From assembly GCA_017979445.1 (NCBI GenBank), contig CM030713.1, positions 31,587,915 to 31,651,914 on the forward strand: DNA of 64,000 nucleotides, read 5' to 3'. Below, in pieces: positions 40,074 through 50,481 of the stretch; position 1 is the first letter of the stretch, and each line of letters starts with the position of its first letter. The position numbers were made by a program, and so were the translations under genes. The notes beneath the pieces were generated by a model. The model worked only from the letters and a program-made list of their open reading frames with translations, was not told the DNA's origin and ran no database searches. This DNA comes from Akebia trifoliata (taxonomy: Eukaryota; Streptophyta; Magnoliopsida; Ranunculales; Lardizabalaceae).

Positions 40074-40235
40074 GTGCTACACAAGCAAACAAACGACGAA
40101 CGTCTATGATCTGTGAATATGATAATTTTAGTTACCCTATCCATCTGAGGGGAGACAGGTGTCGTGTTGCTGTTGCCATCCATCCATCGCAATAATCAAA
40201 CAAAAAGATTTCCAGAGCACTCCAAGCTCTCAGCC

Positions 40236-41468
40236 ATGGCGACCGCATACTTGACCTCCTCTTCTTCATCAATCCTACTCTGCCAGAACAGAACCACAGA
40301 ACGCTTCACTTCTTCGGTTCGATTACCCATTTCAACCTTTTCTTTCTTCCTCACTTCCTCCTCCTCCTCCATTTCCGTATCTCACTCTCACAGCCACAAA
40401 GCTTTTACTTGTGCTGTGCTCAGATTACCAATTAAAACTAAGATTTCAAATTCAAGTGTTCTTGCTGTCACTGAAGAAGAAGAAGAAGAAAAAGAACAGA
40501 TAGCGAGGCTTGCACCAGTAGAGGTGGCGAACGATGATGAAGATAATTTATCCAAACTATCCAAGGCTCGAACGAGACCATGTGAACTCTATGTCTGCAA
40601 TCTTCCCAGGAATTGTGGCATTTTAGAGCTTCTGGAGATGTTCAAACCTTATGGAACAGTTCAATCGGTTGAGGCAAGATTTCTCTCTCTCTCTCTCTCT
40701 CTCTTTGTCTGTGTGTGTGTGTGATTTGAGATTATAAGAAATGAATAAGTGAAAGTGATATAAAGAAAGAATTGGGTTGAGTCTTGAGTGGTAAATTTGT
40801 TTCAGGTTTCAAGGAATGCTGAGACGGGTATAAGTAGAGGATGTGGTTATGTCACAATGAGCTTAATCAATGAAGCTAAAGCAGCAATAACTACTTTGGA
40901 TGGAACTGTAACTCCAAATTTTACTCTATTTTGTGATTGATTCATAGCCTGTCTGTTACTTTTCTTTTTCTATTGATTTTATGATATATATATATATATT
41001 GTTTGTTTGTTAGGATGTTGGTGGGCGTGAAGTGCGGGTCAAATTTTCAGTCGAAATGAACCCTAATAGGAAGAACCTTAATGTCTTGAATTCAACTCCT
41101 AATAGAAATATCATCTTTGAAAGTCCTTATAAAATTTATGTTGGCAATCTTGCGTGGTCCGTGAAACCTCAAGAACTGAGAGAGCATTTTAGCCAATTTG
41201 GAACTCTTGTTAGCACAAGACTACTATCTGATCGTAAAGCAGGGAAGAGCCGTGCTTATGGGTTTCTTTCCTTCTCTTCTGTTGAAGAGCGTGAGTCTGC
41301 ACTTTCTTCAGATGGAGTGGTAAAGTGCATTCTTTCCTTTCCCCCACTTTTTAATTTCAAATTGTTCTGTCTGTCTTTGGCTTCTGTTATGTATTCATGA
41401 TTCCTATGCAGGATTTTCATGGTCGCACACTGTTGGTAAGAAGAGCAATTCAAAGTAGCGAGCTGTGA
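40236..41468 (+). CDS. plastid-type RNA-binding protein with two RRMs (4 exons)
   Basis: This belongs to the chloroplast ribonucleoprotein group, which binds plastid transcripts for stability, processing or editing. Exons are 40236-40673, 40806-40907, 41014-41319 and 41412-41468, giving 300 aa, all phase 0. Residues 1-75 are Ser/Thr-rich, fitting a chloroplast transit peptide; an acidic EEEEEEKE stretch follows. RRM1 has RNP2 LYVCNL (118-123) and RNP1 SRGCGYVTM. RRM2 has RNP2 IYVGNL (221-226) and RNP1 SRAYGFLSF. Intron 1 starts with GC, not GT (GAG/GCAAGA); using the GC donor gives the family's SVEVSRN junction. From memory the closest match is the Arabidopsis At1g01080-like protein, though I cannot confirm this. 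Confidence 0.92.
40681..40722 (+). repeat. (CT)n(GT)n microsatellite in RRM intron 1
   Basis: A run of about ten CT units and then six GT units lies directly behind the GC donor site. It may help or hinder donor use, since it is pyrimidine-rich. Confidence 0.85.
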
Positions 41469-42580
41469 TTGAAGTTTTGTAATGTAGAATTATCGATGAC
41501 AATTTCTTCAAAAAATTTTGATAGCTTGGTGCATTCTTTTGTACCAGCCTGAACTGCAGGGGAACAGGTATCTCCTGCAAATGATCCCGGATTTTACTTT
41601 AAACCAGACCTGATATTTGGATGAAAAGTTGTTTCATGCATACTCCGTCTAATTCTTTAGGTTCAGGTTTAACCATATATATATATTGTGGAAATTTTTT
41701 ATTAATGTACATGTCAAATTATGATACTCTTCTTGATCATTTGATCCAATTTCTTGTTTGTAGTTAATTACTTTCTTTGAACTCACTACATGATGCTTCA
41801 CTTCTTTTTAGTTAGTTTTTTTTTTTTTTGATAAGTGTAATATATTAATAAAAGGAAGACAAAATACAAGGAGGCCGAGATGGCCTCTAAAAAAGAACAG
41901 AACAAGGAAAGGAACAAGTCAAAAAGCTATTGTCCTTTTTTTTCTTTTCCTTTGCTTGTTTTGCCTATACAAATCCATAAGATAAGAGAGGCAATGGATC
42001 CTAGGTAAGATTAAGATATTAACATAATACAAAAAATAAGTATGAGTGATTGGCAATAATATGAGAACATTTGGTGATGAGACTGAGACTGAGTTTCCAA
42101 TTACAATGGATTTGCATTTGGGTTGGCCACCTTGACTCCACGTCCCTTTTTTTCTAGTTATAGATGAGATCACTGCTAATGTTGAAGGGGAGATCCCTTT
42201 TTATTTGTTATTTGCCGATACTTTTTTTTTTCCTTTGATAATGTTGTAATGTTTGTTATAAGGAGACTATAGGTGGTAAATACAACACTAAACTATTCAG
42301 GGATACCTTGGAATCTTGGTTGAAAAATAAACCAAAGTGATCATTTTTATTACTTGGGATTGACTATACATACATAAGGAGAGGATTAAAAGGATGGTGC
42401 TCATAGAAATAGGGTTGGGCGGGTAAAGTGGAGATTGTTTTCACAGGTTTATGTTTCTGCACGTGGCAACCAAACCAATTAAAAAAATTTAGAGGACAAC
42501 TATGCTTTATGGACGTGGAGTTTGGCACTTAAAAAACCAATTTGTTCATGGAATTAATGTGGTGGAGATGAGGATGTTGA
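41469..42580. other. spacer downstream of the RRM gene, with a LINE tail
   Basis: A LINE 3' tail in minus orientation occupies 41819-41925: a T-run, then 'gataagtgtaatatatta' and 'aggaggccgagatggcctc'. The rest shows no gene. Confidence 0.6.
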
Positions 42581-42589
42581 TACGGATGA

Positions 42590-43380
42590 ACAAAAATAAC
42601 TAGGATAAACGGAATGAGACATGAGCACATCCAAGATGAATAGCCCCAATAGGGATAAATATGACAAAAAAAGGTTGATTGAGATGATCCGGGAGTGCCT
42701 AAACTCTAACGAAGAGAAAATGAGCGTAGCCACTTATGTCAGGTTGAAGGCTTAAAAAGGTGAGAGAAAGGCTGAAAACGATGTGCATTGAGGTAGTGAA
42801 AAAAATATATAAACATGCACTAACATGGATATGCTAAAGCAACCATTTCATTATCTAGATTCAATTATTCATAGAGAGATTGAGATTGAAGGTGTTACTC
42901 ATAGAATTATTGCTAGATGGCTAAAGCAAAATGCACTTGCAAAGTTTTAACATGACCAATGCAAATGGTCAAAAAAAGGCAAAATGTTGGACAATCAACA
43001 AAAAACATGTTCATAAATGAGTGTGGAACTGATCAAGATGTTGACATGGATGAGTAGAAAGACTAGGCAAGATAAAAGAAAATATGAGCTAATTAGAGAG
43101 AATCTAAGTGTAGCCCCAATAGGGGATAAAATTTTAAAAAAATTGATGTAGTTGGTTTGGGCATGCAGAAAAACGAATGAAAAAAAATTCAAAAAATGGA
43201 TATGCAAAACTTTTTTGTAAGTTGAAGGCTCTAAAAAATGTAAGAAGATGGCTGAAAAGGACATGTGTTGAGGTTGCAAGAAAAGAAATGTACAACATGC
43301 CTCAACAGAAGGTATAGATTTTGATGGAATAGAACAGAGAAGCATGATTCATGTTTCCAACACCAAAAGTTCAGGTGAAA
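42590..43380 (+). pseudogene. remnant of a second LINE type (reverse transcriptase C-terminal part)
   Basis: Broken plus-strand translation gives YLDSIIHREIEIEGV, then THRIIARWLKQ (compare the plant LINE pattern YLGSIIHKDGEI...HRI..GW). Further on it gives ENLSVAPIGDKI, a VWACRKTNE stretch where the family has RWFGHV, and CVEVARKEM. This is the C-terminal part of a common plant LINE polyprotein, with many stops. A related piece lies at 57640-58095. Confidence 0.6.
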
Positions 43381-44043
43381 GCATTCTTTATGATATTGAT
43401 GCACCCTTTATTTCCTCTGTGGGGAATGGGGTTGATGTCACCTGGCATATACCGGAAAGGGTGTTGGTTCATGGACGTCAAGAACAAGGGATCATAGGAA
43501 CTTCGCCTGAAAGGGTCCTTCAGGTATTCTAGTGAAGTGTAGATGGGAATTTATTTATTAATTTTTACCTTTTATTAGATAATAATATTTCTCGAGAATA
43601 ATTTTTTTATGAAACTGTTCATTAATTACTTTGAGGAACTTACTGAATCATATGCTTATGAGGGGACTGGTTCCATGGAGAGGAGATCCGAGGTAATGAA
43701 GGATTTTTTTTTCCTTTTTTTCTACCTTGAAGATGATGTTGCAGCAATAATGCTTATCTACACATTTTCTCCAAGAATCAGCAGTACAATAATTCTTCAT
43801 GAAATGGTACTGTAATAGGATCAATGGCTATCATCTGCCTTGGTTATAAATTTACTTCTTAATTTCGGAATTGTAGGCATTGCTTTAAACTTCACCATGA
43901 CTTATGTGGTAACCTTCCTCTCATTCTATTATTTAGTACTTTCAACTTGAATATTTCTTCTAGCTGGGTTGTAATCATATCCTTTGATGAACTCAATTGA
44001 CTTTATCTTAGTTTATCACCTATTCAATCTATTCCTAAATTTT

Positions 44044-44533
44044 TTTTTTTGAAAAGTATAATGTATTGAGCAAAAGAAGGAGAACTACAAAGAGAGAGGC
44101 CGAGAGAGCCTCAAGAACAAACAACAAGCAAAAAGCAGCAAATCAAAGAAAAAACAAAAAAACAAAAAAACAAAAACAACATCACTGATTACATAAAGAG
44201 TCCCATCTAAAAACAAAATCGTCGAAGGTAGTCCCCGCGAATTCTATATTCTGCTTCGACCAAATGTATAACAGACCCAAAATTTCCAAGAATCTTGCAC
44301 GAGTGGTACTGCTCTTGTTGTTGAACACTCTGTTGTTTCTCTCGTTCCAGACTCCCCAAGCAATAGCCGAGGGAAGCATAGCCCATAGGATCCTTTTTCT
44401 GATGTGGAAAGCGTTATTGGTCCATTCAACTAACACCGAAGAAAACTTACGAGGGAGGACCCAGTTCATACCGAACATACCAAGGAAGATTGACCAAATA
44501 TTATAAGAAAAAGAACAATGGACTAAAGTATGA
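44044..44533 (-). mobile_element. 5'-truncated LINE with 20-bp target duplication
   Basis: The 490-bp insertion is bounded by 'tcaatctattcctaaatttt' at 44024-44043 and again at 44534-44553. Read on the minus strand, an open 98-codon frame (44478-44182) encodes the ORF2 C-terminus (WAMLPSAIAWGVWNERNNR, then ILGLLYIWSKQNIEFAG, ending FRWDSLCNQ). The 3' UTR and A-tail follow. This is the best-preserved copy of the family in the window. Confidence 0.93.
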
Positions 44534-44559
44534 TCAATCTATTCCTAAATTTTCTCCGA

Positions 44560-46390
44560 GTGGATTCATTTTTAATGTTATATATCTTCTAGTCTTTTCT
44601 AGTACATGGATGGGTACTAATAAAAATGTAAACAGACATGTAAACATGACTTTGGAGAGGGAATTTTGAAAAAATAGTGAAGGAAATAAAAATGGCCAAA
44701 TAGAGACTTGATGCCCTTTATTTTTTCAAGAGCTGAGTGAAGGAGAGCGGGCTCTGGCCGTTTTATCGGAATGGCCTAAAGGAACGTATGTAGCGTAAAG
44801 AACGTAATGGAACCAAGCCCCATCTCATAGTTTTAAAGAAGTCCCGACGCGGACCCTATAAGAAAGACTGGTCATTATCAACGCTATGGCTTTTTCAGCT
44901 GGGGTTGGCGGCTGTATCCTCCGATTGGAATCGCTTGCTGTCATTGTTCAACAGATTTGTTAAGAAGGATCGCTTCAGAAAGGTGATTTGAGTGTATTCC
45001 TTTCCTAAAAAAAAGGGTTATGTGTTTCAAAGCTAACTGATTAAAAGTTTAGTTAGTGTTGATACCTACTAGGACTAACCACTAACCCATTTGGTCATCA
45101 AAAAAAGAAAAAAAAGAAAAAAGATTATGGGTTTCAAACCTTGTTGGAAATATTTTTTTGCATAATATTGTATGTAGGTGATTATGTATGAAGATATGAA
45201 CTTCTGGTATGATCATAACCAGCAATCAAGATATATTTATCAAATTTTGATGTATTTAAGATGTGTTTTGACATTTTGTATGATTAGGTACAACCAAACC
45301 TATTAATTCAAATTGGAAAGAAACGTTGTTGACTTAAGAGTTTGAAGATCCATGTGAGTCATTCCCACTTGCCTTACATGTAAGAATTCATTTGTTTAAT
45401 GTTAATCACACTTGACATCACAAGTCAGAGCAAAGGCAGCTGTGTTTCAATATTTATTATTTAGTCTTACAAGGCCCCCACACTGATTGAGGACATTTTT
45501 ATTTAGGAATGTTCTGTAATTTATGGAGGACATACCAATACTGTCAAATTATAATTATATATATATACAATTATTATCACAAAAGACAATAGTAAAAGTA
45601 ATATTATTTTCCAAAAAAATATCATAACTTTCAATTCCTAAGTTGCTTTGTAATAAACCTAATAATGTTAAAAGGCTTATTTCAAGATTTTCACAATGAT
45701 ACAAATATTAAATTATTGTTGATGTTTATATACATATGCATATAGATACTACTATAAATTAACTTGATTTTTTATTCAGTGATGAAATATACAATAGAAA
45801 TGTAATTATTCTACCTATCCATCTCTTGTTAATAAAAAGAAAAATTATATTTTAAAGTTTCTTCTTATTCAAAAACTCTAGTACTCTAAAAATAATTATG
45901 ATAAGCAAACAATATTATTTGAATGATAGGTTCATCATTCTTGAATTCTCAATAATGGTTTTATTAATTACAATAGTAATGGCTTTTTAATGCACTTGGG
46001 CCATAATTTGTGACTTAAAACCACTATGATGGACCATTAATGTCAGAGTGTCACTTCGATGATGTATCATTTGAAGTTGGATGCTCTTTAACTAATTGAA
46101 TTTTTTTCTTCTTTTGAATGGGTCCGCATGGATACATTTAGTGAAGCTTGGTTGGTTTTATCTATCAAATAAAAGATTGGGTTAGTTGGGAGGTAGAAGG
46201 TGTCTTAATGATAAAGCATAAATATAAATAATAAATAAAAATAAAAGAAGCTTTTGTATTGAAAACTACATATGAGTCAAGTAACATCATTGTTTTAAAG
46301 TCCCGGTATTTTCTGATCACTCAAGAAACCATGGAGACTGAGTTCTCTCAGATGTGGTGACTGAGTCATTGGAGAAAACTCTCGTGGTGG
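44560..46390. other. AT-rich spacer
   Basis: No gene or recognisable element was seen. Short (TA)n steps occur near 45555-45565. Confidence 0.5.
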
Positions 46391-46394
46391 CCTC

Positions 46395-47095
46395 CCGGTT
46401 GTCGTGGAGATATGTTTTTTATTATTATATATAAATATAAAATTTTCATAGAAAAGAAAAGAGAAAAGGTGGCTGAGAAAACTCCCAAGCAACAAGACAA
46501 AAAAACACGAACATGCCAAAAATAAATAAAGAAAAACGTCAAGAACAAAAAAAATAATAATAAAAGAAAAGAAAGTTACATATCCGAAGGGGGGCTACAA
46601 GTCACAAATGGTACTCAATTAAAAATAAAATCTTGGAAGCACATGCCCTCAAAATCCTTACTAATCTTCGATCAAAAGAAGAGTAATCTTTAAATCTCCA
46701 AAATCACCGTGTGAGATGAGTTCTCCTTACTCTGGAATACTCTATTGTTGCATTCTTTGCAGAGATCTCATGCAATGACTAAAGGAAGGGTAGTCCAAAG
46801 ATACATCTTTCTAAAAGAGAAGATATTGAATCTCCAATCCTCCAAAAATGCGAAAATAAAAAGAGGAAAAATCAAAACCACCTGAAAACGAGATAAAGAG
46901 AACATCCAAATGCCATGCAAAAAGAGACAATGAATAAGAATGTAATTAGTGGACTCTCCATTCTTCAAGAAATGGGTTGTCATAGAGATATTGGGATGAC
47001 TAATGATAATCTGACTCGTATAAAGCCGCTCAAAATTCAATCGTCTATGTTGATATGTGTAGGAACAATAGATCTTTTCCTTGTGTATCCTAAAA
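46395..47095 (-). mobile_element. longer 5'-truncated LINE fragment
   Basis: The minus frame contains NYILIHCLFLHGIWMFSLSR, then FAFLEDWRFNIFSFRK and LWTTLPLVIA. The same order of segments appears in the LINE at 28644-29138 but reaches further 5'. The 3' region is A/T-rich and lacks the standard tail seen in other copies. Confidence 0.7.
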
Positions 47096-47099
47096 AATA

Positions 47100-47900
47100 G
47101 ATCTATGTTAGCAAGTGAATTTTGAGTTAATTTATCGCTACTCTTTTGGGATTTTGGTCCTAATTACATGTGCAACAAGGCATTTTTAGATAGAGAACAT
47201 CTAAGTTTTTATGTGATTAGAAAAGATAAATCTGCATTTTTAATAATATATCTTCATCTTATTAATGAGAGATGCATTATATTAAGGTGTATGAGATATA
47301 TTGACATTGATACAATAAATGATGGAGAATAATATATGTAATAATATCAATTAGTATATTCTATATTAAAAATTATTAATAAATTAAAATATTTATAATA
47401 TGCTAATTTTCTTATCTTGGTTGATTTTGCAGCAATCCCTATAAATATCCTATTAGAATTGCTTATCAATATATATATATATATCCTATTAGAATTCATG
47501 TAATACGCTCATCCAAGAATTGACGCATGCCTGCTTACTTGTACAAAGGCTTAGAGTCCTGTTCAAAAGCTTCCGTCGAAAGAACTCTAATAATAATACA
47601 ATAGAAGAAAACATTACTTTCACTAATTGAATTGTTTTTTTTTTATTTATTATTATATAAAATTGAAGAAAGGCTAAATGCTGATATATTTTCAAGGCAA
47701 TTATGCATCTCAATAGGATCACTGCTTTATAATATATATATAGTTAAATTATATTAGTACAGTGAGGGTCTGCCCAACAAATTTTAGGACCCGAGAGAGA
47801 ATGATGGAGGAGCATATTAGACATTACAAAATATAGGTCAGAAAAAAAAAAAAAAAAACATCCCCACACAGACAGACAGACAGACTATTGGTGGTAAAAA
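47100..47900. other. spacer 3' of the RING-H2 gene
   Basis: No gene is supported; AT-rich, with short (TA)n near 47470-47485. Confidence 0.45.
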
Positions 47901-47933
47901 AAAGAAATATGATTGAATTTGTGTAGCTAGGCA

Positions 47934-48488
47934 TCAGAAGTCCTCCCCAAATAGGTAGGAGATCCTGTCGACCATCCATGGATCTGATCCACCCCTCATC
48001 ATCATGATCTCGTCTGATTGAATAATGGGGAGTAGTTTAGCTCTGCACAAAGGGCATGTCAGCTGACTTTCATCCACCCATTTGTCCAAGCACTCCCTGT
48101 GGAACACATGACAACAATTTGATAGTTCTCTGATCTCATGCCTTCTCTCCAACAAACTCAAGCACACTGCACACACCACCTCATCATCATGACATACCAC
48201 CACCCCACTGGAGGATTTATCAAGAAATTCACCATATTCCAATATAGGAAGTCTCTTCTTGATTTTATCCAACATAACAGGACTCTTAATTATTGTTAAT
48301 GGAACTCCAAGAGATGATGATGATGATGATGATGAAAGGGAATATTGGGAAGTATGGAATTGATCAGGAGGGTTGATTAAACCCAAATGAAAGAGTGCCA
48401 CCATAAGCATGAGCTTGAGATGGGCTAGCAGGGTTAGTAGACCGGCTAAAAGCTTTGGGACTTCTATGTCCACACAAAGAAAACCCAT
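47934..48488 (-). CDS. RING-H2 finger protein, probable E3 ubiquitin ligase
   Basis: This is an intronless gene of 184 aa. RING-H2 proteins recruit an E2 enzyme and pass ubiquitin to substrates; the substrate is unknown here. The RING-H2 ligands are in order: C106-x2-C109, C125, H127, H130, C133, C145-x2-C148, with the core CPLCRAKLLP. A hydrophobic stretch (residues 12-37) could anchor it in a membrane, and a Ser run (about 51-59) follows. Size and layout resemble the small BRH1/RHA-type RING-H2 proteins, some of which respond to hormones; I do not claim orthology. A TATAAATA-type box sits about 65-80 bp before the ATG on the minus strand. The run of Ser codons comes from a GAT/ATC trinucleotide repeat. 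Confidence 0.92.
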   Translation of the reverse strand: MGFLCVDIEVPKLLAGLLTLLAHLKLMLMVALFHLGLINPPDQFHTSQYSLSSSSSSSSLGVPLTIIKSPVMLDKIKKRLPILEYGEFLDKSSSGVVVCHDDEVVCAVCLSLLERRHEIRELSNCCHVFHRECLDKWVDESQLTCPLCRAKLLPIIQSDEIMMMRGGSDPWMVDRISYLFGEDF

Positions 48489-48550
48489 GAGTCCGAATTA
48501 AATGGATTGGGTTGAAGAAGAAGAAGAAAGCATCACTAGATAGGATATAC

Positions 48551-48571
48551 AGCTATTTATATATTTATAGG
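48551..48571 (-). promoter_or_regulatory. TATA box of the RING-H2 gene
   Basis: The minus strand reads CTATAAATATATAAATAG, 65-80 bp before the ATG. This leaves a short leader of roughly 35-50 bases if transcription starts about 30 bp downstream. Confidence 0.6.
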
Positions 48572-48589
48572 AGTTTTGGAGCATTTAGT

Positions 48590-48920
48590 TAGATGGATGG
48601 ATGGTGAGGTTGAAAAATAAATAATAAATAAATAAAATCATAGCACAACAAACTTATTAGATAAGATCAAGAAAAGTACTGTGTATTGAGTCACAGGACA
48701 GGACAGGACAGGTAATAATTCCAATATTATGGAAATTATGTCATCACCACCAACTTTCGAAGAATACTTTTCTTTTACTATTTAAGGTATTGAAGTGAAA
48801 GTAAACCAATGGTTAGGAAGATAAATTAAAAGGAAGGTCATCATAACTCTAGCAATAATGATTTTCCCCGCACCCTGAGTCCCTGACCTGGCCTCGTAGA
48901 GAGTAGTTCTCACTATATCC
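48590..48920. other. upstream region of the RING-H2 gene
   Basis: This is the presumed promoter region. A short (ACAGG)n run near 48695-48711 is the only repeat seen. Confidence 0.4.
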
Positions 48921-48924
48921 ACGA

Positions 48925-49115
48925 TTCTTCAACTTATAAATTAAGGATATAAATTTTAAAATAAGCTGATTTTTTGTGAGGATGATCTCTTCACTGTAGA
49001 GATTATCTTCACAAAAAATCAGCATATTCCAAAATTTCTAAACCTATCAAAAGTGATTTATAAAAAATGTTTGACACCAAACTTAGCAAACTTTAGGGCT
49101 GCTGAACCGCTCCCA
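48925..49115. mobile_element. half of a double-hairpin MITE
   Basis: One hairpin ('aagctgattttttgtgagga' and inverse) with a worn right end. A short (TA)n follows. It is the first of five consecutive copies. Confidence 0.72.
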
Positions 49116-49140
49116 TAAATATATATATATATACCTATAT

Positions 49141-49481
49141 GGGTCCCGTTCAATGGCAAACTTTTTGACAAAATATTTTTCAAAACATGAGTTAGAAGTT
49201 TTGGAATGGGCTGATTTTTGGTGAGGATGATCTCTACGGTGAGGAGATCATCATCACCAAAAATCAGCCCATTCCAAAACTTCTAACCCCATCAAAAATA
49301 ATTTACAAAAATGGACGGTCCATGATTTTTCAACTTGTAAACATGGGTTAGAAGTTTTGGAATGGACTGATTTTTGGTGAGGATGATCTCCTCACCGTAG
49401 ATATCATCCTCACCAAAAATCAGCCCATTCCAAAACTTCTAACTCATGTTTTGTCAAAAAGTTAGCCATTGAACGCTACTC
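49141..49481. mobile_element. double-hairpin MITE (subfamily B)
   Basis: The left end GGGTCCCGTTCAATGGC is matched by the right end GCCATTGAACGCTACTC. The subterminal 'aaactttttgac' also pairs with 'gtcaaaaagtt'. Two intact hairpins are present, with 'gggctgatttttggtgagga' arms. (TA)n lies on both sides. Confidence 0.88.
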
Positions 49482-49498
49482 TATATATATATATATAC

Positions 49499-49704
49499 GG
49501 GTCTCGTTCAGCACCAAACATATTGGCCAACATTTTAGCCAACCATTTTGTCCTACATGGGTTAGAAGTTTTGGAATGGGCTGATTTTTAGCAAGGATGA
49601 TCTCCTCACCGTAAAGATCATTCTCACAAAAAATCAGCCCATTCCAAACATTTTTACCCATATAAGACAAAACACGTTGTAGCTTTGTGTATACGGATCC
49701 TAAT

Positions 49705-49706
<2 letters not shown>
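49499..49706. mobile_element. chimeric half MITE (subfamily B left, A right)
   Basis: The left end, GGGTCTCGTTCAGCACC, is of subfamily B type. The right end has the 'cccatataagacaaaac' block and 'gatcctaatcc' end seen in subfamily A. Only one hairpin is left between them, so it looks like a recombinant between two copies at the shared core. (TA)n flanks. Confidence 0.75.
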
Positions 49707-49742
<36 letters not shown>

Positions 49743-49744
<2 letters not shown>

Positions 49745-50105
49745 ATGGCGTTATTACGACCCCTATTACGACACACCGTTTGTCTTATATGGGAAAAAAT
49801 ATTAGGAATAGGTTGATTTTTTGTGAGGATGATCTCTGTGATTAGGGAATCATCCTGACAAAAAAACATCCCATTCCAAAACTTCTAACCCCATCAAAAA
49901 TGATTTACAAAAATTGGACGATCTAAAATTTTCAACTTGTAAACATGGGACTAGAAATTTCATAATGAGTTGATTTTTGGCAAGGATGATCTTCACACCA
50001 TAGAGATCATCCTCACAAAAAATCAGCCCATTCCAAACATTTTTGCCCATATAAGACAAAATGATGTGTCGTAATATGAGTTGCAATAGGGGTTGTAGGA
50101 ACCCG

Positions 50106-50109
<4 letters not shown>
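49743..50109. mobile_element. double-hairpin MITE (subfamily A)
   Basis: The left end GGATGGCGTTATTACGACCC matches the inverse of the right end of the 6552-6931 copy. The right end reads, inverted, GGGTCGGGTTCCTAC, identical over 15 bases to the terminus of the long-TIR element at 31033. Two hairpins; (TA)n on both sides. Confidence 0.88.
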
Positions 50110-50146
<37 letters not shown>

Positions 50147-50147
<1 letters not shown>

Positions 50148-50481
50148 AAAATGTTCAGCACCCAATCATTTGTCCAACATGTTTTGTCTTACATGGGTTA
50201 GAAGTTTTGGAATGGGCTGATTTTTGGTGAGGATGATCTCTACGGTTAGAAGATCATCCTCACTAAAAATCAACTCATTTCAAAACTTCTAACCCTGTGT
50301 TTACAAATTAAAAAATCATGGACCATCCATTTTTTATCAATCATTTGTGATGGGATTAGAAGTTTTGGAATGGGCTGATCATCCTCACCAAAAATCAGCC
50401 TACTTCAAAATTTTTAAGTCATGTAGGACAAAACATGTTAGACAAATTGTTGGATAAATAATTAGGTGCTGAACGGGACTC
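50147..50481. mobile_element. double-hairpin MITE (subfamily B)
   Basis: The left end, 'gaaaatgttcagcaccca', resembles the copy at 39627. The right end has 'gtgctgaacgggactc'. The second hairpin is shortened, having lost part of one arm and its loop. (TA)n flanks. Confidence 0.83.
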
